NCBI RefSeq assembly: GCF_051014685.1
Contig: NC_135048.1
Span: 23,268,543 to 23,332,542, forward strand
Length of the DNA: 64,000 nucleotides
Direction: 5' to 3'
Source of the DNA: Ptiloglossa arizonensis
Lineage: Eukaryota; Arthropoda; Insecta; Hymenoptera; Colletidae
Shown here: one piece after another, positions 45,792 through 57,150 of the stretch
Layout: every line of letters starts with the position of its first letter
Position numbering within the stretch: position 1 is the stretch's first letter
Translations under genes and position numbers: made by a program
Notes under the pieces: model-generated
Told to the model about the DNA's origin: nothing
What the model saw: the letters and a program-made list of their open reading frames with translations, nothing else
Databases searched by the model: none

Positions 45792-48656
45792 CAATATTCG
45801 TATTTTCTTTCGCAGAAGTTACGTACCAGGCGCCTATATTATTCTCCTTGCAAAATTTCGCAATTTGCTCGATAGGGACCACGGGACACGGGATATCGCA
45901 CTTGTTAGCCAAAAGAACTACCGGTATATTTGTGTCATCTGGTAGCGTGACCTTCTCCCTCAGATCAGACAGCCATTTTTTTATCGACTGGAACGTTGCA
46001 ACTCGCGAAATATCGAAAACCAATGCTGCAGCCACTCTGGAAGAGACAACGATAAACTATAAAATTATGATAAACGTCTTATCGACATTGTCGGTTCGCT
46101 TCTTTTACGAATAGTCGTAGTCTTCTTTGGAGTTTGTTGGAACAACTTTGACAGTGTCTTAAGGTGGAAATTTTAAATTATTGATACAATTTGTATCATA
46201 TTTTATACTCACTTTTACAAATCAACGAATCAAAGTACAAAGTAGTATTATATTGATCGTATACACGTGCATTATGTAACAATATTTTTCTATCGCGATC
46301 AAAAGAAAAGAAAGCACGACCAAGGTCAGTTTTTAGAGTCATCTTGTGAACGTAAGAGAGCTTTGAAAACGCAAATATACTTACGCATACTTGTAATAAA
46401 CTCTGGTCATGTATCCAAACCTTTCATGACCAGCGACGTCCCTGAAAATGAAAGTCGAAATCGTAAAACAGATATGTCACACTGTACCTGCAAATATTGG
46501 AAACTGGTCTGCACTTCCACTGAACCAGAAAGATGCTTTTAATTTATTGATCGTTTCGTACCAGATCTGGGAAAATTATATTTTAAAAGGAGAAAGAAAA
46601 AAAAGAAATTTTTTATTTCTCGCAGTGTTGGTTGAACGTTACTCGATGGAATTCAAATTTAACGATCATAATTTTCGAAAATTGTTATTTTATTAGTGAT
46701 CGGGATTTTGTATCTCGTAAAGTAACAACTAATAACATTGATACCGTGAAGACGCAATTTATTGCTGAAAAAAATGTATTCATCTCGCGATATCGCTCGG
46801 ATGCATTCTTTCCAGGTCCGTGCAGTACATATTCTAACTTCAGTGTCGAGTGAACGCACAGAGCAGCATCCGGACGAATAAACGCATTGACAGTACCATA
46901 ATTGCAAGTTTATTTTAGTGTGAGGATCCCAATCGAGAGCTTTTATCGCAAAATCAGCCCCTATAGTAATCTTGTAATTCGACGTGAACCTTCCTGCAAA
47001 AAATAATTGCAGACAACTATGGTCGTGGATTCGTTCGTCGATATTACGAATTAAACAGAAATAAACAATTCTTATTTGTCTTGTATAGATAGAAATGATA
47101 GATGATAATTCTTTCGAACTGTTCACATTGTCCAGCACCTTGCACCGTGATTATACGAGATGTTAATTAAAAGGAGATTAAGTAAATACAGTTAGGAAGA
47201 AAAATAGCGGAATGATTATTTATATCCGTTGGAAATTGCAGGTGCAACGCAAGGTGATTTGCATCTTAAGAATAGACAAAGCAGTTTCGTTAGTGCAATA
47301 ACCCCGTTTATGTAAAATAGACTTTTTTAATAATACTAAAAGGGATACAAAACCTACGATAGTAAGTATCTTAATTTTCGTAATAAATTATTTTTATTTA
47401 TAAAAGGTCCCAATTTGGGATTTCGTAACGTTTGTACAGTACGAATTATGCTCGCTCGGGTTATATTAAACGTAATATTTGTTTTTAACGAGCACTTCGA
47501 GCTACCATACACGAACAGGTGTTCAATAATTCTACGTAAATAGTAGATTATCATAAACAAGTATAATTTTCGTTACCTTCTGTGTATCTTCTAACGAGCG
47601 CAGTTTTCCCTGAAACGAATTAACACGAAATTGTTATTTTACAAGATTCTCCTTTATTAGAATGCAAATTTTCGTTATAAAACGCGTTCGATTTTGATGT
47701 TCAACTCTGAGACTAGAATAATATATTTATGAAAATGGAGTCCGGGTTCGGTACAATGTTTCGAAAATATTCCAGCAATATTGTAAAGCAACCACGACTT
47801 CGAAATGTACATTAATAAGAAACATTGTACACGAAACTGTGTGTACATATTTTGTTTTCTTTTTCTTATCAAACTCTCTATACATTCGAAATATAAATAC
47901 ACACATGTACATACGATACAAATGTAAATTAAATTGATATACATTTCAAATATATCAACCGATAGAAAGCAATGTACAATTTTGAAAAAGTGTCCTCGAT
48001 AATACCTGTACACCGATATTATCGAGCACGACATATTGTGATCGATCGGTCAGATGTACATTTGTCGCGTCGATTGACAGAAAACAACAACTCGAAACCG
48101 AAAAGGTCTAACTTGAGTCATCGTACCGCGAAGAAACGTTACCGCAATATTTAAAAAATTTCGCCAACGATGAAAACAATTGCTTCAATATCTTACGAAA
48201 TATCTCAGAATACATTGAAAACGTTGCTAGAATATTTCCGAAACATTTCTCGAAACGTATCCGCAAGAAGTGCAACATTGCGTTAAGCGCACAATCTACC
48301 CCTCGGAGCTGCAACGATTGCCTCTGACGCGTGCACGCAGCGTAAGAAATCTTCATCCGTGCGATCGATCGCGCCCTTAATTATCAGAAAAAGTCGATTT
48401 AAAATTTCGATTAAAGATCGATGGAAACAGATAATTTCCGAGAACACCGATCGCTAAATTCCATCGAAGGGGCGTTCGTTCGCAGCTCTCTGGGCCACGA
48501 TTTCTCGCGACGATTCGAAACCGAATCCCGTGTCTCGTTAGGCGACAACGCACCGACGCCATAGTCGCCGATAACGAGGAACTTGAAGAGGAACTCCTTG
48601 TGACCGAACTTCGACAACAGAACGTCCGAGTCACGTCTAGGTTTTCGCGCGTTCAT
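45792..48656 (-). CDS. Rab GTPase of the Rab32/38/29 group, last exon not found
   Basis: Minus-strand exons 48656-48554, 47609-47577 (only 33 nt), 46993-46897, 46441-46385 and 46036-45792, all GT-AG and in phase. They give 178 residues plus one base. The P-loop GDYGVGKT is at 30-37, switch I reads FTSNYKITIGADF, switch II DVAGHERFGYMT at 79 on, NKCD at 141-144 and TSAKEN at 170-175. The Trp in LQLWD and the DFA-K-L-WDP signature place it near Rab32/Rab38/Rab29, which act in lysosome-related organelles and endosome sorting. The catalytic Gln of switch II is His (H83). The donor after NTNIG is strong (ATTG|GTAAGT), so a last exon with the prenylated Cys end must lie to the left. The ATG at 48656 gives a 19-residue leader before KEFLFK. 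Confidence 0.83.
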
Positions 48657-48960
48657 TCCGTGTCCCGCGTTCGGATGTTCGTTCGCGGTCCGAACGATCG
48701 GAGGAATCGTCCAGGAGCACAGGTCGCGTAGCGTGGGCCGCGTTCTCGCACGTCAGTTGTAGACTAATTGCGCGAACCGCAGGGAAACGAAAATGCTCGA
48801 CCTCAGGGGTCGTACGCTTTCCTGCGTCTCCCACCCCACGTCTATCGTCACAGTGGCGCGCGCTATCGCCTCTATCCTACGGTGCTCGCTGTAAACACCC
48901 GAGATCAGTATTCTCGTGAACCTCGTTTCGGATAACTGAGAGAACTCTTCACGGAGAGTC
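48657..48960 (-). promoter_or_regulatory. CpG-rich 5' flank of the Rab gene
   Basis: GC- and CpG-rich DNA directly upstream of the Rab ATG, fading to AT-rich beyond 49.0 kb. This fits a TATA-less promoter and short leader; the start site is not seen. Confidence 0.4.
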
Positions 48961-50125
48961 CCTTGTCCATTCCCCCTCCACGCGGCCCACGGATCGCGCG
49001 TATGCGAGACTTTATCTGCCTTTGTATGTCCGTGGTACCGTTTAATATTAACTTAATCTGTCTCTGGTACGCAAGTGTACCCGATGCTATTAACGACGAA
49101 CGCGATACTGCTATGAATTATTTTACACGCTTTTGTAATGCCAAGGTTGCCAGCCGGTTGCGCAGACAATGTTATTCGTCTCCTCGAGAGACAATTATTA
49201 CAGATGACCGTGCACGTCCGCGTTCCAGGCTGGCCACGTGTGCTCCAAATACAAAGTCTCCGTTCCGTTCGTCGGGGACTCGATTCGTTTGAACTTTTTA
49301 ATTGTTCGCGTGGACGAGTTGTAACGTTGGTCGATTTGGAACAAGGTTCGGTGTTCACAAAATTAACTGTAACGTTGAGTAATCTTTTGTAACGTTTTAC
49401 GTCGAGGTTCGCAAGATGTAACGTTGCGTCAACTGTAACGTTGAGTAATTTTTTGAAACCTTTTTATTATCAACTTAATATTACAAGCGTAATATTTTTC
49501 GATCGAGATGTACGATTGGAAACTATGATCGAAGATTGTCTAGGATCGACAACTACGAGTCTATTGATGAGTCTTGGTCCACGTCGTGCGCTATGAGTCA
49601 GATTCGAAATTATATAAATTGATTTACAGATCGAGTTTAATCGTGGCTCACCGATAACGAGTAAATCCCCGTCTTGTGAACTTCTGTTACTAATTTTCCA
49701 CGCTCAAGACCGTTTAAGAATAGATCGAGACCTTTGGAACGATTTACGGCAAATCCAATTGTATAAATCGTATGCGTGAGAATGTTAATGCCTGTCGCGA
49801 TAAGTTAAATTTTTTTCGAAGGGTTGTTATCCACCGTTAAGCATACTTTACACAATACAACGTCTACTTATTCATTCCCTGTTCGTAAGTCTCTTTAAGC
49901 GTATAGGATGATTCTAGAAAGTGGGACACACTGAGCGAAGATAGAGAACATTGTTGACGCGGGAAAAATTCAAATTCCATAACGGTAATTATCTTCGAAC
50001 GGTATCGTTTCTTTGTTGATCGAAAAGCGATATGAAGAACAAAAAATAATGGTGAAACAAAAGTGAAAAGTAAAGTCCATTTTTTTATCGATTCATTTCC
50101 ATCGAGTAAATCTCCCAATATATAA
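48961..50125. other. Interval with no gene seen
   Basis: Frames at 48963-49392 overlap on both strands without a domain. The phrase TGTAACGTT(G/T) recurs at 49319, 49371, 49389, 49418 and 49432, a weak local repeat. The rest is plain AT-rich DNA between the Rab promoter side and the 3' end of the phosphotriesterase-related gene. Confidence 0.4.
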
Positions 50126-50314
50126 TAAGTTGCTCGATAAGTTTTGTCGTTTTTGTCGTTCTATTTTTCTAAATATAGTACTACCGTTTAACAAACATGT
50201 GTGAAGTTTTGCGTAGATCTGACAAGTCGTTCGTATATTTACAGTTGTTCAAAGTTGAAGTGTCATACTATTTTTTTACAGTGAAAAAAACGACAAAACT
50301 TATCGAACAACTTA
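50126..50314. mobile_element. Mariner-like MITE, 185 bp
   Basis: TA then AGTTGCTCGATAAGTTTTGTCG at the left, and the complementary CGACAAAACTTATCGAACAACT then TA at the right. The interior resembles a mariner leader (ends ACAGTGAAAAAAACG) but has no transposase. It shares its ends with the elements at 10.95, 51.5 and 52.8 kb. Confidence 0.85.
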
Positions 50315-50580
50315 GTATGATCTTCCGAAGATACAGTGACAAATATAAAAATTTCTACTTTGTATTAACAGTTAACGTCAAAGAAACGCCACCGAGCGCA
50401 TGTAATGCGAGTCTCGTTCGCTGTTGCTTTGTCTCTCTCGCTCTCCGCGCATCCCACTCACTTCTCCCGCGCAGCTTCCGCTCGAAATGAAAATCGCTAC
50501 CTGCCCCGCTTTCGAGATAACTGGCCGTTTCTGTTGAGAAGATCAAAATTATAAACGACAACAATTGCGACAAACGGAAG
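50315..50580. other. 3' flank of the phosphotriesterase-related gene
   Basis: A CpG-richer patch at 50390-50480 with frames open on both strands (plus 50197-50490, minus 50355-50612) but no recognisable product. Confidence 0.35.
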
Positions 50581-50586
50581 TTTATT
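50581..50586 (-). terminator. Poly(A) signal of the phosphotriesterase-related gene
   Basis: TTTATT on the plus strand reads AATAAA on the minus strand, about 92 nt after the stop codon at 50678-50680. Distance and sequence suit a normal cleavage signal. Confidence 0.5.
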
Positions 50587-50677
50587 CGTAGAGTGAACAT
50601 TTCACAATACACACGCCCTCTCGAGATTACAAAAATGTCTCCGTTCGTTCGTGATACCTTTTATAAAATAAAGATAA

Positions 50678-51641
50678 TTAAGACGACAGCCAAGTTCTCG
50701 GATTGTCAATAGTCAGGACATCGACTTCTTCGGAAGTGAAACCCTTCAGCAACATTTTTGGCAGCACGTTGTTCAGGATATGAGAGAATCCGTGCCCGCC
50801 GAATTTCATCTTTTCCGAGAAAATAAAACAGAACATTGTAGTGAAATATTATTTACACAAAGAGTGACTTGAAACTAATGTAAATAAAATTCGTAGCGAC
50901 GTTAAGGAATTTCTAAACCAGATGGTATTTCGTTTACGTATCGCGAAAGCATTGTTGGTCTTTGATAAAATATATATTTCCAATTTATTTGACTGTTATT
51001 GTTGGTCGAAGTTCGAGTGTCTATTGACGCGTATCTCGTGTACACGGTGTCCACGAACGAAAAAATTCCAACTTGAGATTTCACCCAGAATTGGAGTACT
51101 CTCGTTTGGGGACGCCCTGTATACAAAATTATAATACGAAACGATATCGGTCGAATTGATGGCCTCTGTGTCACGCAGCCCCTCGTAGTGCGTGCATGTT
51201 TATTAAAAAAAAGCATTCGTTAAAGTAATTAATGGATTCATTGATACGTACTAATCTGTGCTTTGTGTGAATGTCGTGACTCAAAAGGACACGGTTCAAT
51301 TTTTTATCATCCCGAAGTAGTTTGACGCGATCCATGCGCTGCGCGTCGGACAGCATGTCCACTGACGGATTCAACTGATAAAAAGAGCATTCAATTCCAA
51401 ATAGATCGAATTGGCAGTAGCATTTCGTCTCGTCGGAAAATTCCAAAAGTCCCAATTCATCGGGTATGGTTCCTGTTGAAATAATAGTTTGTTCGATAAG
51501 TTTTGTCGTTCGATAAAACTAATTGAACAGTATAGTACTAGGTTACTCAATAAATTTTATCGAACGACAAAACTTATTGAACAACCTAGTATGGTCCGAG
51601 TAATAATAATTATATTAATAATAATAATAATAATAATAATA

Positions 51642-51679
<38 letters not shown>

Positions 51680-51718
51680 TAATGTTATTATTATTATTAT
51701 TATTACTATTATTATTAC

Positions 51719-51751
<33 letters not shown>

Positions 51752-51765
51752 TATTATTGTTGTTG

Positions 51766-51821
<56 letters not shown>

Positions 51822-54800
51822 ACGATAATAGTAATTATAACAACATAATAATAGTATATTTCCATTCTACTAGAATTGCATTATAAAATTGGTCGAAATA
51901 AAATACAGTACCGAAAAACCACTTTTAATTATTAACAAATCTACATTTTACTAGAATTTACTAAATCCACGAAAACAATTCATTTCTCGTCTCCCCCTCT
52001 ATACGCAATCTTACCGAGTCGGTGGATGCAAGCGTATTATTATTTATAAACATTTCGACCTTTGATTTCGATCTTCTTTGCACGCGATGCTTCACTTCTG
52101 TATTGTTCTTTTTCAGATCGATAATGCGTTATATCAAAGAAGACACGAACCAAAGGTCGAAACGTTTATAAACGATTGAGAATCTTACAACGAGAAAGTA
52201 TTCTTTAAAAATTGATTGACAATACACCTTTAAAGGTTACCAACGAGTAAATACACGTATCTTGAACTCATCTTATGGATCAAATTATTACGAACATCTA
52301 GAAAAATTACTTTCTCTTTGTTTTTTTTTCAGCGGTATACATTCCTTTGAATAAAATTATTGAGTGAGAAAAATGTTAGAAATTAAATGGTATCTGTATA
52401 ATTTCGAACAGAGGTTTCGCAACGGCCTGATAAATTGATAGATGAAATTTAATAATCGATTAAACGTACGATCGAGATGAGAGAGAATAGCTTTTTGCGC
52501 GTCACCGCCAGCTTCTTGATACAGTCTCATTATTTCAAACGGTGCCTCAGAATTTCGTCCAGGATGAAAGCTAACAGGACACTTCAGTTGCGCCTGGAGT
52601 TCTCCAGTTGCTAGAATAGCCCGTCTTTCGAAATCTGTTCGAAGTAAAATTAATTAACAACGTCGCTTAAAACTGAGTAGAGTTACTTTTCCTTATTAAT
52701 TCGATTACAACGAGCAAACCGTTCTTTATTTACGACTATTTTAATTTCGATCGTTTCTGTATCGTTATACGACACAGGTATTATTTTATCGTTTTCTTGT
52801 AATAGGTTGTTCGATGAGTTTTATCGTTCAGTGTAGTACTATTCAATGTAGTATTGTTCAATGCAGTACTGTTTAATGTAGTACTGTTTAATGTAGTACT
52901 GTTCAATGTAGTACTATTTAATATAGTACTGTACAATGTAGCACTGTTCAATGCAGTACTGTTCAATGTAGTACTGTTCAAAGTAGTACTGTTCAATGTA
53001 GTACTCTTTAATGTAGTACTGTACGATGCAGTACTGTTCAATGTAGTACTGTTCAATGCAGTACTGTTCAATGCAGTAATGTTCAATGCAGTACTGTTCA
53101 ATACAGTAATATTAAATGTAGTACTGTTCAAAGTAGTACTGTTCAATGTAGTACTATTTAATGTAGTACTGTACAATGTAGCACTGTTCAATGCAGTACT
53201 GTTCAATGTAGTACTGTTCAATGTAGTACTGTTCAATGTAGTACTGTTCAATGTAGTACTCTTTAATGTAGTACTGTACGATGCAGTACTGTTCAATGTA
53301 GTACTGTTCAATGCAGTACTATTCAATATAGTACTGTTCAATGCAGTACTGTTCAATGCAGTAATGTTCAATGCAGTACTGTTCAATACAGTAATATTAA
53401 ATGTAGTACTGTTCAAAGTAGTACTGTTCAATGTAGTACTGTTCAATAAGTTTTATCGAACGATAAAACTTTTCGAGCAACCTAGTATCCTTCGTATCTC
53501 GCTACTCGACAAGTAACCACCCGCCATTTTTCTTCGGTTTCAGATTTCTTTTATTATGTTCAATCATTATACACCCCGTCTTATCGAGACACTTTTAAAT
53601 TATTCCCGCGATCGATTCACCGTATTCTATAAATTCAAAATTGATTTTTTCTACAATTCTGTCATTTATTTATTTATTCTTTCATCGGTGACACATTTTT
53701 CTTCGTAATTACATTACAACGAAACAATAATCAATCGCGATTATATTCACAGATTTCCGAAAGGAATGATACAACCTTACGATCGAAATGTGGTAAATAA
53801 AGAATCGAATTGAATTTTTTCTATTTAAATTGTTCGAAGCAACGATTTGCAAAATAATATACGCGCCTTCGATTGGCCAAGTACTACCAACTTCCCCGAT
53901 GAATCCTGTTCTCATGTCAGGGGACTCCTCGCAACCAATGGTCATCTCTTTCAACATCACATTGTACATTTCTTCCCGAGACAATCGGAGGTCGCTCGCG
54001 TTTTGAGTGGCAGCAACGTAATAGCCTCCGGATGATTAACAACAAGAATCAAGGTGTACCCGAAAATAGAACAATACAATATAATACATTACACAGCCAT
54101 CGAACGTACAAGATACGTTTCTTAATACGCGGCAAGTACAACAGAGATAAATTTAAGACCCAACGACAACAAACAGAGATTTACGCAAACGTTATCTGAC
54201 GTGACCTTAATTTTCAATTACACGCTTTCTTGTGTTACGTACGATTCCGATAGACAATTTCTTTTAACACGTTGATACATTCTTAAAAAAATTATACAAG
54301 AATATGGTAATATTCTCCTGTCAGTGTCGTGAACAATGGTATTCATAAACGATCGGTAAGACACCTCATCTTCCTTTAGAAATCGCGCCTTCAATTTTGA
54401 AAATTATAAATTAACGATATTGTACCGTGTATTATTAAATATTTCACGTCATGCGCAAACGTTAAATACTCCAGTTAATTTTTCAAAATACCGATAACTT
54501 GAAAACAATAGACAAGGAGATTATAAAGTAACGATAGTGTATTGTATATTAATGCTAGATATTTCACAAGAGTTTTTGAAAAATACCGATGACTTGAAAG
54601 CAATAGACAAAGAGAGTCGTCGATGAAATCTTAGATCAATAATACGAGAAACACCCGATAGAAATCGATACAATTGAAGAGTATATATACCTGTTCCAGC
54701 GACAATATTGACACCAGTCTCTTCACTGACTCTTTTCATCAACGGAATGTCACGTTTCAAACCGTAATTACTATTCTCCACGATGGTGCCACCGTTGCAC

Positions 54801-56643
54801 TCGCGGAAGAATTTCACGTCCTCCAATACAGCATCCATCGTGTCCTCATCGTTGTACGTTAAATTGTACAAATTACTGTAACTGTAAATAGAAGTTCGCA
54901 GATGTCATCATCAATTTTTTCGAATCGATTCTACCGATTCGAACAACTTATTCGTTAAGAAACCCGGCGCAAAACTTCGAGAAAGTGCAAAGAAAAAGAA
55001 TCGTCCAGAATAGAGATCTCCTTACTTCTGAATTATTATTAATTTATAAAGTTACACAATACGAAAACAATTGAAAAAATTCTATCGTTCCAAACTAAAA
55101 AAACCTTCTGGACTCACGGGTATTGCTTGCAGAATTTATAATCCGCATTATAAATTATTTCTAAATTATTATTAATTGATAAAGTTACACAATACGAAAA
55201 CAATTGAAAAAATTCTATCGTTCCAAACTAAAAAACCTTCTGGACTCACGAGTATTGCTTGCTGAATTTATAATCCACATTATAAATTATTATTAATTTA
55301 TAAAGTTACACAATACGAAGACAATTGAAAGAATTCTATCGTTCGAAACTAAAAAACCTTCTGGACTCACGGATATTGTCTGCAGAATTTATAATCCGCA
55401 TTATAAATTATTTCTAAATTATTATTAATTGATAAAGTTACACAATACGAAGACAATTGAAAGAATTCTATCGTTCGAAACTAAAAAACCTTCTGGACTC
55501 ACGGGTATTGCTTGCTGAATTTATAATCCGCATTATAAATTATTATTAATTTATAAAGTTATACGATACGTAGATAATTGAAAAAATTCTACTACAAGCT
55601 GTAAAACTTTTTGGACTCACGGGTATTGCTTCAGATATCCATAATTTCGAAGCTCGATCTTCTCGTCCAGAAAACGCTTCAAGTGATTCGGTGGAGGGAC
55701 GTAAAAGGTGTCAAATAACAAAGCCAGGTGCTCGTGCGTGAGGGTTCTACCAAGATCGTTTGGATCCGTTTCTCCGAGTACTGAACGAACGAGTCGTATT
55801 CGTAACAATTCATTTTGCGTGACACACAGACACCGGGGAACCCCCATAACCCTTAACTACGGACACTGAGTCCGCAAGACTCCACGTGATACATTCCATA
55901 ACATTTAAACAATAACATATTTTCTATTCTTTGTGGTCTTTTACATCCTACTCACCCAACAATGAAATATTTCCTAATAAATGTTTCGTTTTCATGTGAC
56001 AATTAATGTCATCGATTTTATAAAAATTTAATACGTTCTCATCGAAGTTCGACAGACTCCTTGTCCGTGTTAGTGTGGTTAAGGGTTAAGATATCGTATC
56101 GCTATATTTAAAGCTCTTGACAAAAATTTTATCTAAAACATTTTCGAGGAAACGGTTTATAACGTTTCACGTTACCTATCTGTGTATACATACAATGTAC
56201 TTCAAAAGTACTCGATTCGGGACAAAAAGAATGCTCGAACGATGACTGGTCTAATTATTATTTAAACGTAAAAAATAATAATCAACCATGTTACGTTTTA
56301 TTTCGTTCTCTGAATACTTTCGAGCTGCAGTGTATATATAAATAGAGTGGTTCTCTTCGCAAATAAAATAACACAATAAACAAAATAGTGTAAAAAATAA
56401 TTTGTTCACACTTCGTGTCGACCAGGTGGTCGTTCGTCGAAATATTATTAATACGATTACCAAAGACAATACACGTTAAAGCGATACGCGAAAAAATTTG
56501 ACAGCGTCACCAAGGTGGTAACCAAATCGCGTATTATTTCACTCTATTTTGTAAAACTTACGTTACAAGAAATTTTCAAGAAAATTACATTTTCCAAATC
56601 TCGATTAAACATACTTACCAGTTTGCACATAGACACGCTCCAT
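50678..56643 (-). CDS. Phosphotriesterase-related protein (PTER family metal hydrolase)
   Basis: Seven exons: 56643-56619, 55780-55621, 54881-54691, 54025-53867, 52634-52470, 51472-51252 and 50809-50678, in phase, 350 aa, the usual PTER length. Exon 1 is only 25 nt (MERVYVQT). Metal ligands of the TIM-barrel amidohydrolase fold are present: H24 and H26 (THEH), E170 (IGEVG, taking the place of the carbamylated Lys of bacterial enzymes), H202 (HPGR), H231 (SHLDR) and D300 (HDIHTKHR). The end reads GGHGFSHIL...NPRTWLSS. Mammalian PTER hydrolyses N-acetyltaurine; the insect substrate is not known from sequence. Intron 4 starts with GC instead of GT. Introns 5 and 4 hold MITEs and a microsatellite, and intron 2 holds a repeated donor. 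The alternative start at 55847 was rejected because exon 1 restores the family N-terminus VQTVLG. Confidence 0.92.
51485..51588. mobile_element. Minimal mariner-like MITE, 104 bp
   Basis: TA, GTTTGTTCGATAAGTTTTGTC, then a mirrored end ACAAAACTTATTGAACAACC, TA. Only about 14 bp (ACAGTATAGTACTA) separates the inner palindromes. That centre resembles one unit of the 15-bp minisatellite in the elements at 10954 and 52803, so this looks like the unexpanded form. It lies in intron 5 of the phosphotriesterase-related gene, 13 bp from the exon 6 acceptor. Confidence 0.82.
51600..51846. repeat. ATT/TTA trinucleotide microsatellite
   Basis: About 80 units of TTA/ATT interrupted by ACT, AATG and GTTGTTGTTGTT. 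It begins right beside the MITE at 51588 and leaves poly-Ile frames open on both strands. Confidence 0.97.
52803..53484. mobile_element. Mariner-like MITE with a long 15-bp minisatellite
   Basis: TA and GGTTGTTCGATGAGTTTTATCG at the left; AAGTTTTATCGAACGATAAA and CGAGCAACC then TA at the right. Between lie about 40 copies of TGTAGTACTGTTCAA. A higher-order duplication of about 270 bp is visible: the order of variants (CTGTTCAAAGTAG, CTCTTTAATG, CTGTACGATGCAG, then TAATATTAAATG) occurs twice, at 52970-53120 and 53120-53410. It lies in intron 4 of the phosphotriesterase-related gene. The 220-codon frames on both strands are repeat artefacts. Confidence 0.88.
55085..55640 (-). repeat. Array with four extra copies of the exon 2 splice donor of the phosphotriesterase-related gene
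   Basis: On the plus strand TTCTGGACTCACGGGTATTG recurs at about 55107, 55239, 55360 and 55492, and the real exon border has the same GGACTCACGGGTATTG at 55613. Read on the minus strand each copy is GCAATACC(C)|GTGAGTCC, a full donor with 8-20 bases of exon 2 sequence. Steps are 132, 121, 132 and 118 bp, so two alternating unit types exist. The rest of the unit is TTTATAATCC, AAATTATTATTAATT and ACACAATACGAA. Confidence 0.9.
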
Positions 56644-57150
56644 CTTCCTCCGCTGCTACCGATCGTCAAACACCTGAAACAACGAAACAAGTACCAATAG
56701 CGAAAGAAGGAATGCAGAAGAGTATCTATTCGTTAATATTAAATGCAACGGTTGTGCAATTCACGACGAAACGACGTAATAAATTAGCAAAACACTACAC
56801 CGAAGACTTGAATGTCCCTCGGGATGGAATTTTGTTGATTTAGATATGAATTTTCGAAAAAAATTATTTCCATGTCGGGATTACGTGTCGCGCGTAAGAA
56901 ACGACGGATTTCTCTTATTAACGTCGGAAACGTCGATTGGGTGCGTTCTTCGTAGGCCCCCGCAATACATACCTGCGAGAAACCGATCTACGACGATCTC
57001 CAAGTTAGGTGAGCGCAGTTTTCGTTTCAACGGAGAACGTCTGTCTTCACGGTCGACCGATCGCACACTGATGCCTCAGATCGGCTATCGTTACGCGTTG
57101 CATAACAAAAATGTGAAACGAAAGATGCTGTCACTTTAACGCGGTGCAAA
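56644..57150. other. 5' flank of the phosphotriesterase-related gene
   Basis: The minus-strand transcript probably starts here. A CpG-richer stretch lies at 56870-57110, and an acceptor-like TTTCAG/CAG before the ATG region (TTGTTTCAG at about 56675) suggests a leader exon. No TATA box was seen. Confidence 0.35.

Noticed and set aside
51489..51865. Poly-Ile open frames on both strands
   Set aside because: They come from the ATT microsatellite.
55781..55847. ATG at 55847 as start of the phosphotriesterase-related protein
   Set aside because: It would begin MGVPRCLC, unlike the family. A GTTCAG acceptor at 55781 and the 25-nt exon at 56619-56643 give [11 protein letters not shown] in phase, matching the family's VQTVLG start.
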